Below the pieces are notes generated by a model, which worked only from the letters and a program-made list of their open reading frames with translations, had not been told where the DNA came from and made no database searches. The position numbers were made by a program, and so were the translations under genes. 5,378 bases of DNA, taken from NCBI GenBank assembly GCA_027033675.1, contig JALVKZ010000081.1:1-5378 (forward strand). Direction: 5' to 3'. Origin of the DNA: Pyrodictiaceae archaeon. Lineage in GTDB: Archaea > Thermoproteota > Thermoprotei_A > Sulfolobales > Pyrodictiaceae. How positions within the stretch are numbered: position 1 is the first letter of the stretch; the number at the start of each line of letters is the position of its first letter. Shown here piece by piece: positions 1 through 4,838 of this stretch.

Positions 1-762
1 GTAGTATTGCTGTGCTCCGCCAAGCGCGAGGCGGAACCCAGTAATTACCTCATCCATTATTAGTAGCGAGCCATAGGTGGAGGTTATTTCGCGCAAGGCT
101 TTCAAGAAGTCTCTTTGCGGAGGTATAACTCCAGCGTTACCGACAACGGGCTCAACTATTATAGCTGCCACGCTGTCGCCGTGCTTTCTCATGAGCTTCT
201 CAACACTCTCCACATCATTGTACCTAGCTACAAGGGTGAGCCTCGCCACGCCACTGGGCACTCCTTTACTGGACGGGACACCGTACTCAGCTGCAGCACT
301 ACCCGCACCCACCAAGACGGCGTCATGGGCGCCGTGGTAGCATCCATTAAACTTGATTACTAGATCGCGGCCCGTGAAGCCCCGAGCCAACCTAATAGCG
401 GTCATAGTTGCCTCTGTACCAGTGTTAACAAAGCGAACCATGCCGCCGGGATGATAGTACTTTAGTATTTTCTCTGCAAGCTTTACCTCAAGCTCATAGG
501 GCGCGCCATAGAACCATCCCTTCTCGAGCTGGCGTTGTAATGCCTCATAGACCCTGGGGTGGCGATGACCGAGGAACAGAGGGCCATAGCCTAGGACATA
601 GTCTATGAGGCGCTCGCCATCAACTGTATAGATGTAAGCACCCTCAGTTCTCTCAACATAGAATGGGTAAGGCTTAACAGCCGCTCTGACAGGGCTATTT
701 ACTCCCCCCGGGAATAGCTCTTGTGCCTTCTCGTATAGCTCCTTGCTTCTAGGACCAGGCAT
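1..762 (-). CDS. hemL: Glutamate-1-semialdehyde 2,1-aminomutase (HemL), N-terminal part, cut by left window edge
   Basis: A PLP enzyme that converts glutamate-1-semialdehyde to 5-aminolevulinate, the second step of the tRNA-dependent C5 route to tetrapyrroles; cytosolic. Translating the minus strand from the ATG at 760-762 gives 254 uninterrupted codons to the window edge. Family landmarks appear in order: [11 protein letters not shown] at residues 17-27, GHRHP at 65-69, the phosphate-binding NTGTEATM at 113-120, [15 protein letters not shown] at 137-151, EPVVGNAGV at 204-212, and MDEVITGFR at 236-244, whose Asp237 should contact the PLP pyridine nitrogen. Family members are about 420-435 residues, so the PLP-binding lysine, expected 25-30 residues further on, lies outside the window. 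The start is secure: an in-frame TGA at 778-780 bounds it, and a GAGGAGG SD (773-779) sits 10 nt before the ATG. It is transcribed away from the zinc-finger gene. Other class-III aminotransferases are a less likely reading because the VNSPVRA and NTGTEATM motifs fit HemL. Confidence 0.96.
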   Translation of the reverse strand, partial: MPGPRSKELYEKAQELFPGGVNSPVRAAVKPYPFYVERTEGAYIYTVDGERLIDYVLGYGPLFLGHRHPRVYEALQRQLEKGWFYGAPYELEVKLAEKILKYYHPGGMVRFVNTGTEATMTAIRLARGFTGRDLVIKFNGCYHGAHDAVLVGAGSAAAEYGVPSSKGVPSGVARLTLVARYNDVESVEKLMRKHGDSVAAIIVEPVVGNAGVIPPQRDFLKALREITSTYGSLLIMDEVITGFRLALGGAQQYY

Positions 763-772
763 GCGCAACAAA

Positions 773-817
773 CCTCCTCAAGTAAGCCCAGGGACTGGGG
801 GAGCAAGCTATAATTGT
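773..817 (-). promoter_or_regulatory. hemL promoter and SD, with a small dyad over the likely start site
   Basis: Reading the minus strand, an AATTATAG TATA-like box lies at 808-815. About 25 nt further, near 785, is the expected transcript start, and the SD GAGGAGG is at 773-779, giving a short leader of roughly 20-25 nt. Between the TATA box and the expected start lies a perfect 5-bp dyad, CCCAG-GGA-CTGGG (787-799), where a repressor could block promoter opening. A second TATA-like stretch, GTATACATAT on this strand (845-854), could be an alternative upstream promoter, although it is also a candidate for the plus-strand RNA. The box and SD are seen; their use is inferred. Confidence 0.55.
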
Positions 818-844
818 GCCTCCAAACAAGTACAAAGACCCCTC

Positions 845-853
845 ATATGTATA
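845..853 (+). promoter_or_regulatory. TATA-like box ahead of the candidate structured RNA
   Basis: ATATGTATA at 845-853 is AT-rich within a C/G-rich surrounding. It predicts transcription starting at about 870-876, which coincides within a few bases with the foot of the long stem-loop beginning at 871. The box is nearly palindromic, so it could also work on the minus strand toward hemL. The assignment to the RNA rests on spacing only. Confidence 0.4.
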
Positions 854-870
854 CCCCTGTTATCTTAGGG

Positions 871-957
871 GATGCGGTGAGGGTCACGGGTAAGAGCCCC
901 TCGCGCCAATGGGGGCTATGAATTAAAGGCCCGTAACCGAACCCTCGTTGCCGCATC
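871..957 (+). ncRNA. Candidate structured noncoding RNA, nested GC-rich stem-loop, class unknown
   Basis: This gap segment folds into one long nested hairpin. The stems are GATGCGG 871-877 with CCGCATC 951-957 (7 bp), GAGGGT 879-884 with ACCCTC 941-946 (6 bp), ACGGG 886-890 with CCCGT 930-934 (5 bp), and AGCCCC 895-900 with GGGGCT 912-917 (6 bp) closing an 11-nt loop. They are separated by asymmetric internal loops: T878 against GTTG, C885 against AACCGA, and TAAG against a 12-nt AT-rich strand at 918-929. A TATA-like box at 845-853 has the right spacing, and a T-rich stretch follows at 971-997. No convincing box C/D pair, no ACA box at the expected place after the basal stem, and no tRNA T-loop motif was found, so no known class is assigned. 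The near-symmetric stems mean the minus strand, within a long hemL leader, remains possible. An alternative hairpin, 913-917 with 928-932, competes with the inner stems. Confidence 0.45.
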
Positions 958-969
958 TCGCCTTGGATA

Positions 970-998
970 TGCTTGTGTTATTCTTATCGATGCTTTCT
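970..998 (+). terminator. T-rich stretch after the candidate RNA
   Basis: The sequence after the stem-loop is rich in T runs (TTGTGTTATTCTT, then GCTTTCTT). In archaea such tracts can end transcription without a hairpin. It sits about 15-40 nt after the basal stem. There is no long uninterrupted T run, so the support is weak. Confidence 0.25.
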
Positions 999-1010
999 TA
1001 CAGATGTAAT

Positions 1011-1086
1011 CAAATACTTATATACTAGTGAATGGTGATAAGAAATACGGGGGCTAAAACTCCTCAACAAGCGATAACTAGGTGAG
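1011..1086 (+). promoter_or_regulatory. Promoter and SD of the zinc-finger gene
   Basis: CAAATAC (1011-1017) followed by TTATATA (1018-1024) is a good archaeal BRE plus TATA box. It predicts a transcript start near 1046 and a leader of about 45 nt. AGGTGAG at 1080-1086 is the SD, 5 nt before the ATG at 1092. The box is the clearest TATA element in the window. Confidence 0.6.
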
Positions 1087-1091
1087 CAGTG

Positions 1092-1253
1092 ATGCCGGGA
1101 GCACGCCCATGCCCCGTTTGCGGTAAAGGCATGTTTAGGAGAAAAGCGCTGCTAGAGCACATTAAGCACGTGCATGGCTGGTACTTTAAGGAGTTCATAG
1201 AGCCTAAGGGGAAGGGAGGAGGCGGTGGCAAGAAGAGGAAAGAGAGATCCTAG
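1092..1253 (+). CDS. Small single C2H2 zinc-finger protein, 53 residues
   Basis: A probable small nucleic-acid-binding or protein-binding protein. Residues 7-26 contain CPVC, a 12-residue spacer, then HIKHVH, giving a C-x2-C-x12-H-x4-H zinc site with FRRKALLEH in the usual finger-helix position. This is followed by an aromatic/acidic segment (GWYFKEFIEPK) and a tail of glycines and basic residues (GGGGGKKRKERS). One finger plus a flexible basic tail suggests DNA or RNA contact; tiny one-finger C2H2 proteins are known in Crenarchaeota, mostly uncharacterised. An in-frame TGA at 1083-1085 limits the start to ATG 1092 or the GTG directly before it; ATG is preferred with SD AGGTGAG 5 nt upstream. 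The gene has its own TATA box and is followed by T-rich DNA, so it is probably monocistronic. Its target is unknown. Confidence 0.85.
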   Translation: MPGARPCPVCGKGMFRRKALLEHIKHVHGWYFKEFIEPKGKGGGGGKKRKERS

Positions 1254-1255
1254 CA

Positions 1256-1313
1256 CCTTTCCGCACTTTTGCCTCATCTCATACAATTCTCATAGATTTT
1301 GTTATTTAAGTCC
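1256..1313 (+). terminator. T-rich tract after the zinc-finger gene
   Basis: Directly after the TAG stop the plus strand is pyrimidine-rich, with TTTT at 1258-1261, another TTTT near 1267, and GATTTTGTTATTT around 1296-1308. This pattern matches oligo-T-type archaeal termination and separates the zinc-finger gene from the synthetase gene. No hairpin accompanies it. Confidence 0.35.
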
Positions 1314-1350
1314 TCATCCCCCTGGAACACTTGTCTGCGTTGTTCTCGCG

Positions 1351-1367
1351 GCCCTTAATATAAGGGC
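1351..1367 (+). promoter_or_regulatory. 17-bp dyad over the probable TATA box of the acyl-CoA synthetase gene
   Basis: GCCCTTA-ATA-TAAGGGC has perfect 7-bp arms around a 3-bp centre, and the centre (TTAATATAA) reads as a TATA box. A box here predicts a transcript start near 1383-1388, about 20 nt before the chosen ATG at 1405. The dyad surrounding a TATA element is what an operator bound by a dimeric repressor would look like. It also argues against translation starting upstream at ATG 1369, which would precede the predicted transcript start. Confidence 0.5.
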
Positions 1368-1404
1368 TATGCGTCTCCTCTTTTCCTACTTGGTTGGGGC
1401 TCTA

Positions 1405-2709
1405 ATGCCTTCTAGTACTCTTGGTAACTCCTTTAACTCTGTTGCTATAGTAGGTGCTTCCCCGAAGACGTGGAAGATAGGGGGTCTTGTACTAAGGAGC
1501 CTTATTAGCCATGGGTTCCGTGGACGGATTTACCTTGTTAATCCACACTACGAGGAGATAATGGGGTATAAGTGCTATCCCAGCCTAGAGAGCCTGCCCG
1601 AGGTTCCAGATATCGTTGCTATAGCTGTGCCAGAGAAGGTCGCACTCCAGGTTTTACGCGAGGCTGCAAGGCTGGGTGTTAAGTTAGCTGTCGTGTTCAC
1701 GAGTGGTGGGCAAGGATTCACTGAGAGCCTTAGAAAGCTTGCTAATGAGACGGGTATGCAGATCATAGGGCCTAATTCAGCCGGATTAGTTGTTGCCAGA
1801 GCTGGTCTTTACTTAACCATAGAGTATAGTGCACCGCCTGGCCCCGTAGCTGTTGTATCACAGAGTGGTGCTCTTGGCGGGGTAGCTATGCATTGGCTTA
1901 GTCTCTTGTCCTCGGGGGTCTCGTTCTTCACGAGCATTGGTAATATGAGCAATATCAGTGTCTGTGATGTCTTTGAGTACGCAGCCGAGGATGAGGATAC
2001 CGAGGCTCTTGTGGCCTATATTGAGTGGATACGTGATGGCCGGCGCTATATGAGTGCTCTTCGCGCACTAGCTAGCCGTGGGAAGCCAGTATGTATTGTG
2101 AAGGGGGGACGAGGCCCTAGGAGTAGTGAGGCTGTGAGAACGCATACTGGTGGCGTAGCTACTAGCTACGAGTTGTTCTATGCTGCTACGAGGCAGGTAG
2201 GAGGAGCTGTAGTGGATGATATCGCTGCAGCTGTGCTTCTATGTGAGGCAAAGAGGAGGCTGAAACGTCTTGGGAGAAGGGTTGTCATGGTTACTAACTC
2301 GGGTGGTCTTGGTGTGCTCGCGGCATCTCAGCTAGAAAATACTGGCTATACACTCCCGAGGCTTAGTAACGAGGTACTTAGCGAGATAAAGAGGATTAAG
2401 CCAGAGGGTGTAGCAGGTGCTAACCCTATAGACTTGCAAGGTGATGCATCGATCACACAGCTCGTCGACGCCGCGCTACTATTATCATCAAGCGCTATAG
2501 CTGATTTAGTCCTGCTCGGCTATGTGCCTACTAGTGCTGAAAGCCCGGAGAAAGTATGCAAGGAGCTCGCTAGACTGAAGAGTGCAGAGAAGCCGGTCAT
2601 CGTTCTAGTAGAGGGCTATGGCTCGCTTGAAATAACACGATGTGGATCTAAGGCTGTGCTAGTTGTCCCAGACACGGGATTGCTCTCAGCTATTCTCGGC
2701 AAGCTATAG
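1405..2709 (+). CDS. ADP-forming acyl-CoA (acetate-CoA) synthetase alpha subunit
   Basis: Alpha subunit of the NDP-forming acyl-CoA synthetase family, which interconverts acyl-CoA + ADP + Pi and acid + CoA + ATP through a phosphohistidine. The 434 residues show a CoA-binding Rossmann-type domain starting NSVAIVGASP (11-20) with VNPHYEEIMGYKCYPSL (45-61), then IGPNSAG (121-127), a succinyl-CoA-ligase-like domain with SQSGALG (152-158), the active-site loop THTGG with His247 as predicted phosphohistidine, and a third domain beginning VVMVTNSGGLGVLAA (293-307) with GANPIDLQGDA (338-348). This is a complete alpha subunit; the ATP-grasp beta subunit needed for the full reaction is absent here. Substrate cannot be read from sequence: acetate, branched or aryl acids, or 4-hydroxybutyrate are possible. 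The frame is open back to 1225, but that extension overlaps the zinc-finger gene and lacks family similarity; ATG 1405 puts the conserved start 10 residues in. The usual GPNC motif has Ser for Cys. Its 3' end overlaps the kinase gene tail to tail. Confidence 0.9.
   Translation: MPSSTLGNSFNSVAIVGASPKTWKIGGLVLRSLISHGFRGRIYLVNPHYEEIMGYKCYPSLESLPEVPDIVAIAVPEKVALQVLREAARLGVKLAVVFTSGGQGFTESLRKLANETGMQIIGPNSAGLVVARAGLYLTIEYSAPPGPVAVVSQSGALGGVAMHWLSLLSSGVSFFTSIGNMSNISVCDVFEYAAEDEDTEALVAYIEWIRDGRRYMSALRALASRGKPVCIVKGGRGPRSSEAVRTHTGGVATSYELFYAATRQVGGAVVDDIAAAVLLCEAKRRLKRLGRRVVMVTNSGGLGVLAASQLENTGYTLPRLSNEVLSEIKRIKPEGVAGANPIDLQGDASITQLVDAALLLSSSAIADLVLLGYVPTSAESPEKVCKELARLKSAEKPVIVLVEGYGSLEITRCGSKAVLVVPDTGLLSAILGKL
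2704..2709. other. Tail-to-tail overlap of two stop codons in CTATAG
   Basis: The hexamer CTATAG is its own reverse complement and provides TAG for the synthetase gene (2707-2709, plus) and TAG for the kinase gene (2704-2706, minus). The two mRNAs must therefore overlap at their 3' ends, since any terminator would lie inside the opposing gene. Confidence 0.95.
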
Positions 2710-4215
2710 TTCCTGGGAACCGAGAGCGCTGTATAGAAGTGCTTTACGCATCTTTTCCAGAATATTAGGCGGAATAGTTGTCATGAATGGCGCCATGTAC
2801 TTGTACTTTGCTGCTTCAATTACCGCGCCTCTGTCTCCGCCGGCATCCATGTATCCTTTTACGAGGCTCTCTGTGCGCTCCGCTGGGTTCTTGGTGTTGT
2901 AGAGCAGTGAGTAGTATAGTGCGACTGCTATGTCGAATGCTTTCTCAGATACTGTTCTTGCCTCCCTGGCTTGCTCGAGATCAACGAGGTATAGGTTCTT
3001 CCCGTCGTAAATAAAGTTGCTCGGATTAGTATCCCATAGACTTACTCCGTCGCGGTGTAATGATGCAAGTATTCCCCCAAGAGAATAGAATAGGGGCTTG
3101 GTATCACCACCTTCCTGCAATATGATAGATAAGTCTTTCCCATCAACATAAGTATAGGCTGCTATTCGGCGCCGTGGGTCCACGAGAATAGGCTGTGGAA
3201 CATTGTATCCTAGCTCGCTTAGTAGCCTATTGTAGTAGTACTCGTTGTTAAGCCTTGCACGGGTACCGAGGATCGGCTTAGGGAGCGGGAGCGAGAGTAT
3301 TGCAGCTACTATCCACTTAAATGCAGTTATGTCACGATACCTCTTGACGACTGCTGGCCGTATACCGTTTATCTCTAGTGTAACAGCACTACGTACCAGG
3401 CCAGCTCTCCTAGTCATGGGTTTGCTTCTCTTTATTAGCCGGCTTAGCCCAGTCAAGGCATATAGCTGGTCATAGAAATCGAGCAACTTCGTTGCAACAC
3501 GAGCTGCATCGAGCCGGGTAAGTAGCAGAGGGTCCCTTAGCAGTGGATGCGGCTTATACGATATACTCTCTATTAGTAGTGATCCAGGTATAACTTGTAT
3601 AATTGAAGGAGATGCTAGCTCCGCAACAACACGCGTCATAGTCGCTATTCTCGTCGCTATCTTCTTTTCCGTGCCTCCTCCAACCCGTAACAAGTCCGTG
3701 ATCGAGCTTAGCGAAATAAGTCTCGAGAAGAGCTCAATACCTTTTTCCCTGAGACAAGCGCGTATTGCGTCGTAGAGCCAGGAATAGTAGCTACCGTCTC
3801 TGAGGTATTCGCTAAATATCATTTTGAGCCATGTATAGGCTGTCTGAAGCCTCGAGACCCTTGCCACAATGGGGTAAATTACTGAAATCAGTAACCTCTC
3901 CGTGTTTCTCTGAAATACCTTCCTTAAACCCTCATACTCCTCGACTAGTACACGTAAATAGTATTCACAGAATAATTCCTCAGAGAGATTCTTATCTCCT
4001 GAGACGTCTACGGGCTTGAGAAAAATAAGTGGCGCTATGGTCTCGCCTAGGGCTGATTCATGTATGTCACGGCTAAGGGTATCGTTACTTATACCGAAGA
4101 CTATTTCCTCGCCTCGTCTCGCCAGGCAATAATGCTCGCTATCTAGAAGCCTAATCTCAAGTATATATCCTCCTACGCTGTATCGTAGGCTTAGCAATGG
4201 CTTCGGGCATTCCAC
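2704..4215 (-). CDS. RIO/Bud32-like protein kinase with unrecognised N-terminal half
   Basis: The C-terminal part (about 275-440 of 503 residues) reads as a minimal kinase fold of the RIO/Bud32/Kdo-kinase type. Visible are AVVKRYRD with probable ATP-binding Lys291, a helix-C-like NNEYYYNRLL with Glu325, a hinge YTYVDGKDLS (354-363), the catalytic loop LHRDGVSLWDTNPSN with Asp395 and Asn400, the metal-binding position LYLVDLEQAR with Asp412, and KAFDIA with Asp428. The catalytic-loop His-Gly of Bud32 (HGDLTTSN) is replaced by Leu-Trp, and DFG by DLE, so activity is plausible but not certain; a small-molecule kinase cannot be excluded. Residues 1-270 are mixed helical, without a recognised family or membrane segment. 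Translation starts at GTG 4213-4215: an in-frame TAG at 4249-4251 bounds it, and GGGGAG (4224-4229) is an SD 8 nt upstream. It is divergent from the CBS gene and its stop overlaps the synthetase stop. Confidence 0.8.
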   Translation of the reverse strand: MECPKPLLSLRYSVGGYILEIRLLDSEHYCLARRGEEIVFGISNDTLSRDIHESALGETIAPLIFLKPVDVSGDKNLSEELFCEYYLRVLVEEYEGLRKVFQRNTERLLISVIYPIVARVSRLQTAYTWLKMIFSEYLRDGSYYSWLYDAIRACLREKGIELFSRLISLSSITDLLRVGGGTEKKIATRIATMTRVVAELASPSIIQVIPGSLLIESISYKPHPLLRDPLLLTRLDAARVATKLLDFYDQLYALTGLSRLIKRSKPMTRRAGLVRSAVTLEINGIRPAVVKRYRDITAFKWIVAAILSLPLPKPILGTRARLNNEYYYNRLLSELGYNVPQPILVDPRRRIAAYTYVDGKDLSIILQEGGDTKPLFYSLGGILASLHRDGVSLWDTNPSNFIYDGKNLYLVDLEQAREARTVSEKAFDIAVALYYSLLYNTKNPAERTESLVKGYMDAGGDRGAVIEAAKYKYMAPFMTTIPPNILEKMRKALLYSALGSQEL

Positions 4216-4264
4216 ACTCGTTTCTCCCCTTCCCTTATCTCGGGACCACTACTTAATTCTGGAG

Positions 4265-4321
4265 ACTCGTTTGTAGAAAATATACTGGTATTATATTCGT
4301 TATTTTCTAGTTAAACGAAGT
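4265..4321. promoter_or_regulatory. Mirrored element in the divergent kinase/CBS promoter region
   Basis: A perfect 9-bp inverted repeat, TAGAAAATA (4274-4282) and TATTTTCTA (4301-4309), is extended outward by an imperfect one, ACTCGTTT (4265-4272) and AAACGAAGT (4313-4321). Reading outward from the centre, both sides show TATTTTCTA, a 1-3 nt gap, then AAACGA(A)GT. The left arm read on the minus strand continues a TATA-like AGTATATTTT (4277-4286), predicting a kinase transcript start near 4256. The right arm lies at the corresponding place for the CBS gene, predicting a start near 4330. This suggests two similar outward promoters or one dyad bound by a shared regulator. Confidence 0.5.
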
Positions 4322-4335
4322 GGTCTAGAGAGGGC

Positions 4336-4379
4336 TAAATTACTAAAACTTTCACCGAATAACAATTATAATTGGAGGT
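4336..4379 (+). promoter_or_regulatory. CBS gene upstream sites: weak TATA, 12-bp palindrome and SD
   Basis: GGAGGT at 4374-4379 is a strong SD, 9 nt before the ATG. Immediately before it, sharing one base, is the perfect palindrome CAATTATAATTG (4363-4374). That palindrome is too close to the ATG to be the TATA box of an SD-led transcript, so it may be an operator or simply AT-rich leader. TAAATTAC at 4336-4343 is a better-spaced weak TATA box, predicting a start near 4362. Confidence 0.4.
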
Positions 4380-4388
4380 TAACGAGAC

Positions 4389-4838
4389 ATGATACTTCTT
4401 AGAAAGAGAAGAGCTGTTCCACTTCGAGCCGAGGATATAATGTCCCAACCCCCTGTTACCGTAACGATGGATACTTCTTTGCGCAAAATATCCGAGATTA
4501 TGATAGATAAGCGAATAGGCAGCGTACTCGTAGTGGATGAAGAGGGAAAGCTTAGAGGTATAGTGACGGAGAGAGATATAGTATTTGCTTGCTCACAGGG
4601 ATGGAACGCAGATGAGAGGAAAGCCTGGGAGGTAATGACTGAGAATCCTATCAGCGTGAAGAGGGACGAGAACATACTTGAAGTCATTAGGAAGATGAGG
4701 GACGTGAACGTGAGACACATACCCGTAGTGGATGAGGAGGGCAAACCCATTGGTGTCATATCGTCGCGTGACGTGCTAGACATAATACTGACTATCATGG
4801 GGCTTGCATCAGCTATCAAGGAGGCAGCTGGTCTCTGA
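4389..4838 (+). CDS. Two-CBS-domain protein
   Basis: A 149-residue cytosolic protein made almost entirely of a tandem CBS pair (Bateman module), a fold that binds adenine nucleotides (AMP, ATP, SAM) and senses energy or cofactor state. CBS1 covers about residues 14-70 (AEDIMSQPPVTV, IGSVLVVDEEGKLRGIVTERDIV) and CBS2 about 79-134 (AWEVMTENPISV, VRHIPVVDEEGKPIGVISSRDVL). The T/S-x-RD pieces ending each domain, TERDI (60-64) and SSRDV (125-129), are typical phosphate-contact residues. There is no fused enzyme or DNA-binding domain, only a basic N-terminus (RKRR) and a short C-terminal helix, so it probably acts on a partner protein. The start is fixed by an in-frame TAA at 4380-4382 and SD GGAGGT. 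It is divergent from the kinase gene and overlaps the deacetylase-like gene by 23 nt tail to tail. The antisense strand is also open for 146 codons but shows no family features. Confidence 0.93.
   Translation: MILLRKRRAVPLRAEDIMSQPPVTVTMDTSLRKISEIMIDKRIGSVLVVDEEGKLRGIVTERDIVFACSQGWNADERKAWEVMTENPISVKRDENILEVIRKMRDVNVRHIPVVDEEGKPIGVISSRDVLDIILTIMGLASAIKEAAGL
4816..4838. other. 23-nt tail-to-tail overlap of CBS and deacetylase-like genes
   Basis: The CBS gene stops with TGA at 4836-4838 on the plus strand and the deacetylase-like gene stops with TGA at 4816-4818 read on the minus strand. The last seven CBS codons are therefore antisense to the last codons of the other gene, and the two transcripts must overlap. 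Confidence 0.93.

Noticed and set aside
77..363. Plus-strand open frames of 82 and 87 codons opposite hemL
   Set aside because: They lie within the conserved HemL coding region on the other strand and show no domain.
871..957. tRNA, split tRNA, C/D-box or H/ACA guide RNA identity for the stem-loop
   Set aside because: No T-loop or D-arm consensus, no RUGAUGA/CUGA pair, and no ACA suitably placed after the basal stem; therefore left as an unclassified candidate.
871..957. Nested inverted repeats read as a MITE or insertion-sequence remnant
   Set aside because: No flanking target duplication or transposase remnant was seen; multiple interrupted stems fit an RNA fold better than terminal inverted repeats.
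1369..1371. ATG 1369 as the synthetase start
   Set aside because: It directly follows the TATA-containing dyad and would lie upstream of the predicted transcript start; possible only if transcription starts further upstream.
1225..1404. A 60-residue N-terminal extension of the acyl-CoA synthetase frame, starting at ATG 1225
   Set aside because: It overlaps the zinc-finger gene, crosses T-rich DNA and the probable TATA dyad, has no family similarity, and the conserved CoA-binding domain starts just after ATG 1405.
2663..4019. Several 60-80 codon plus-strand frames opposite the kinase gene
   Set aside because: No SD or family signal, and the minus-strand frame is continuous over 503 codons with kinase motifs.
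4379..4819. A 146-codon open frame antisense to the CBS gene
   Set aside because: The CBS protein on the plus strand is unmistakable with SD and start; the antisense product is Ser/Ile-rich low-complexity with no recognisable domain, as expected of a shadow frame.
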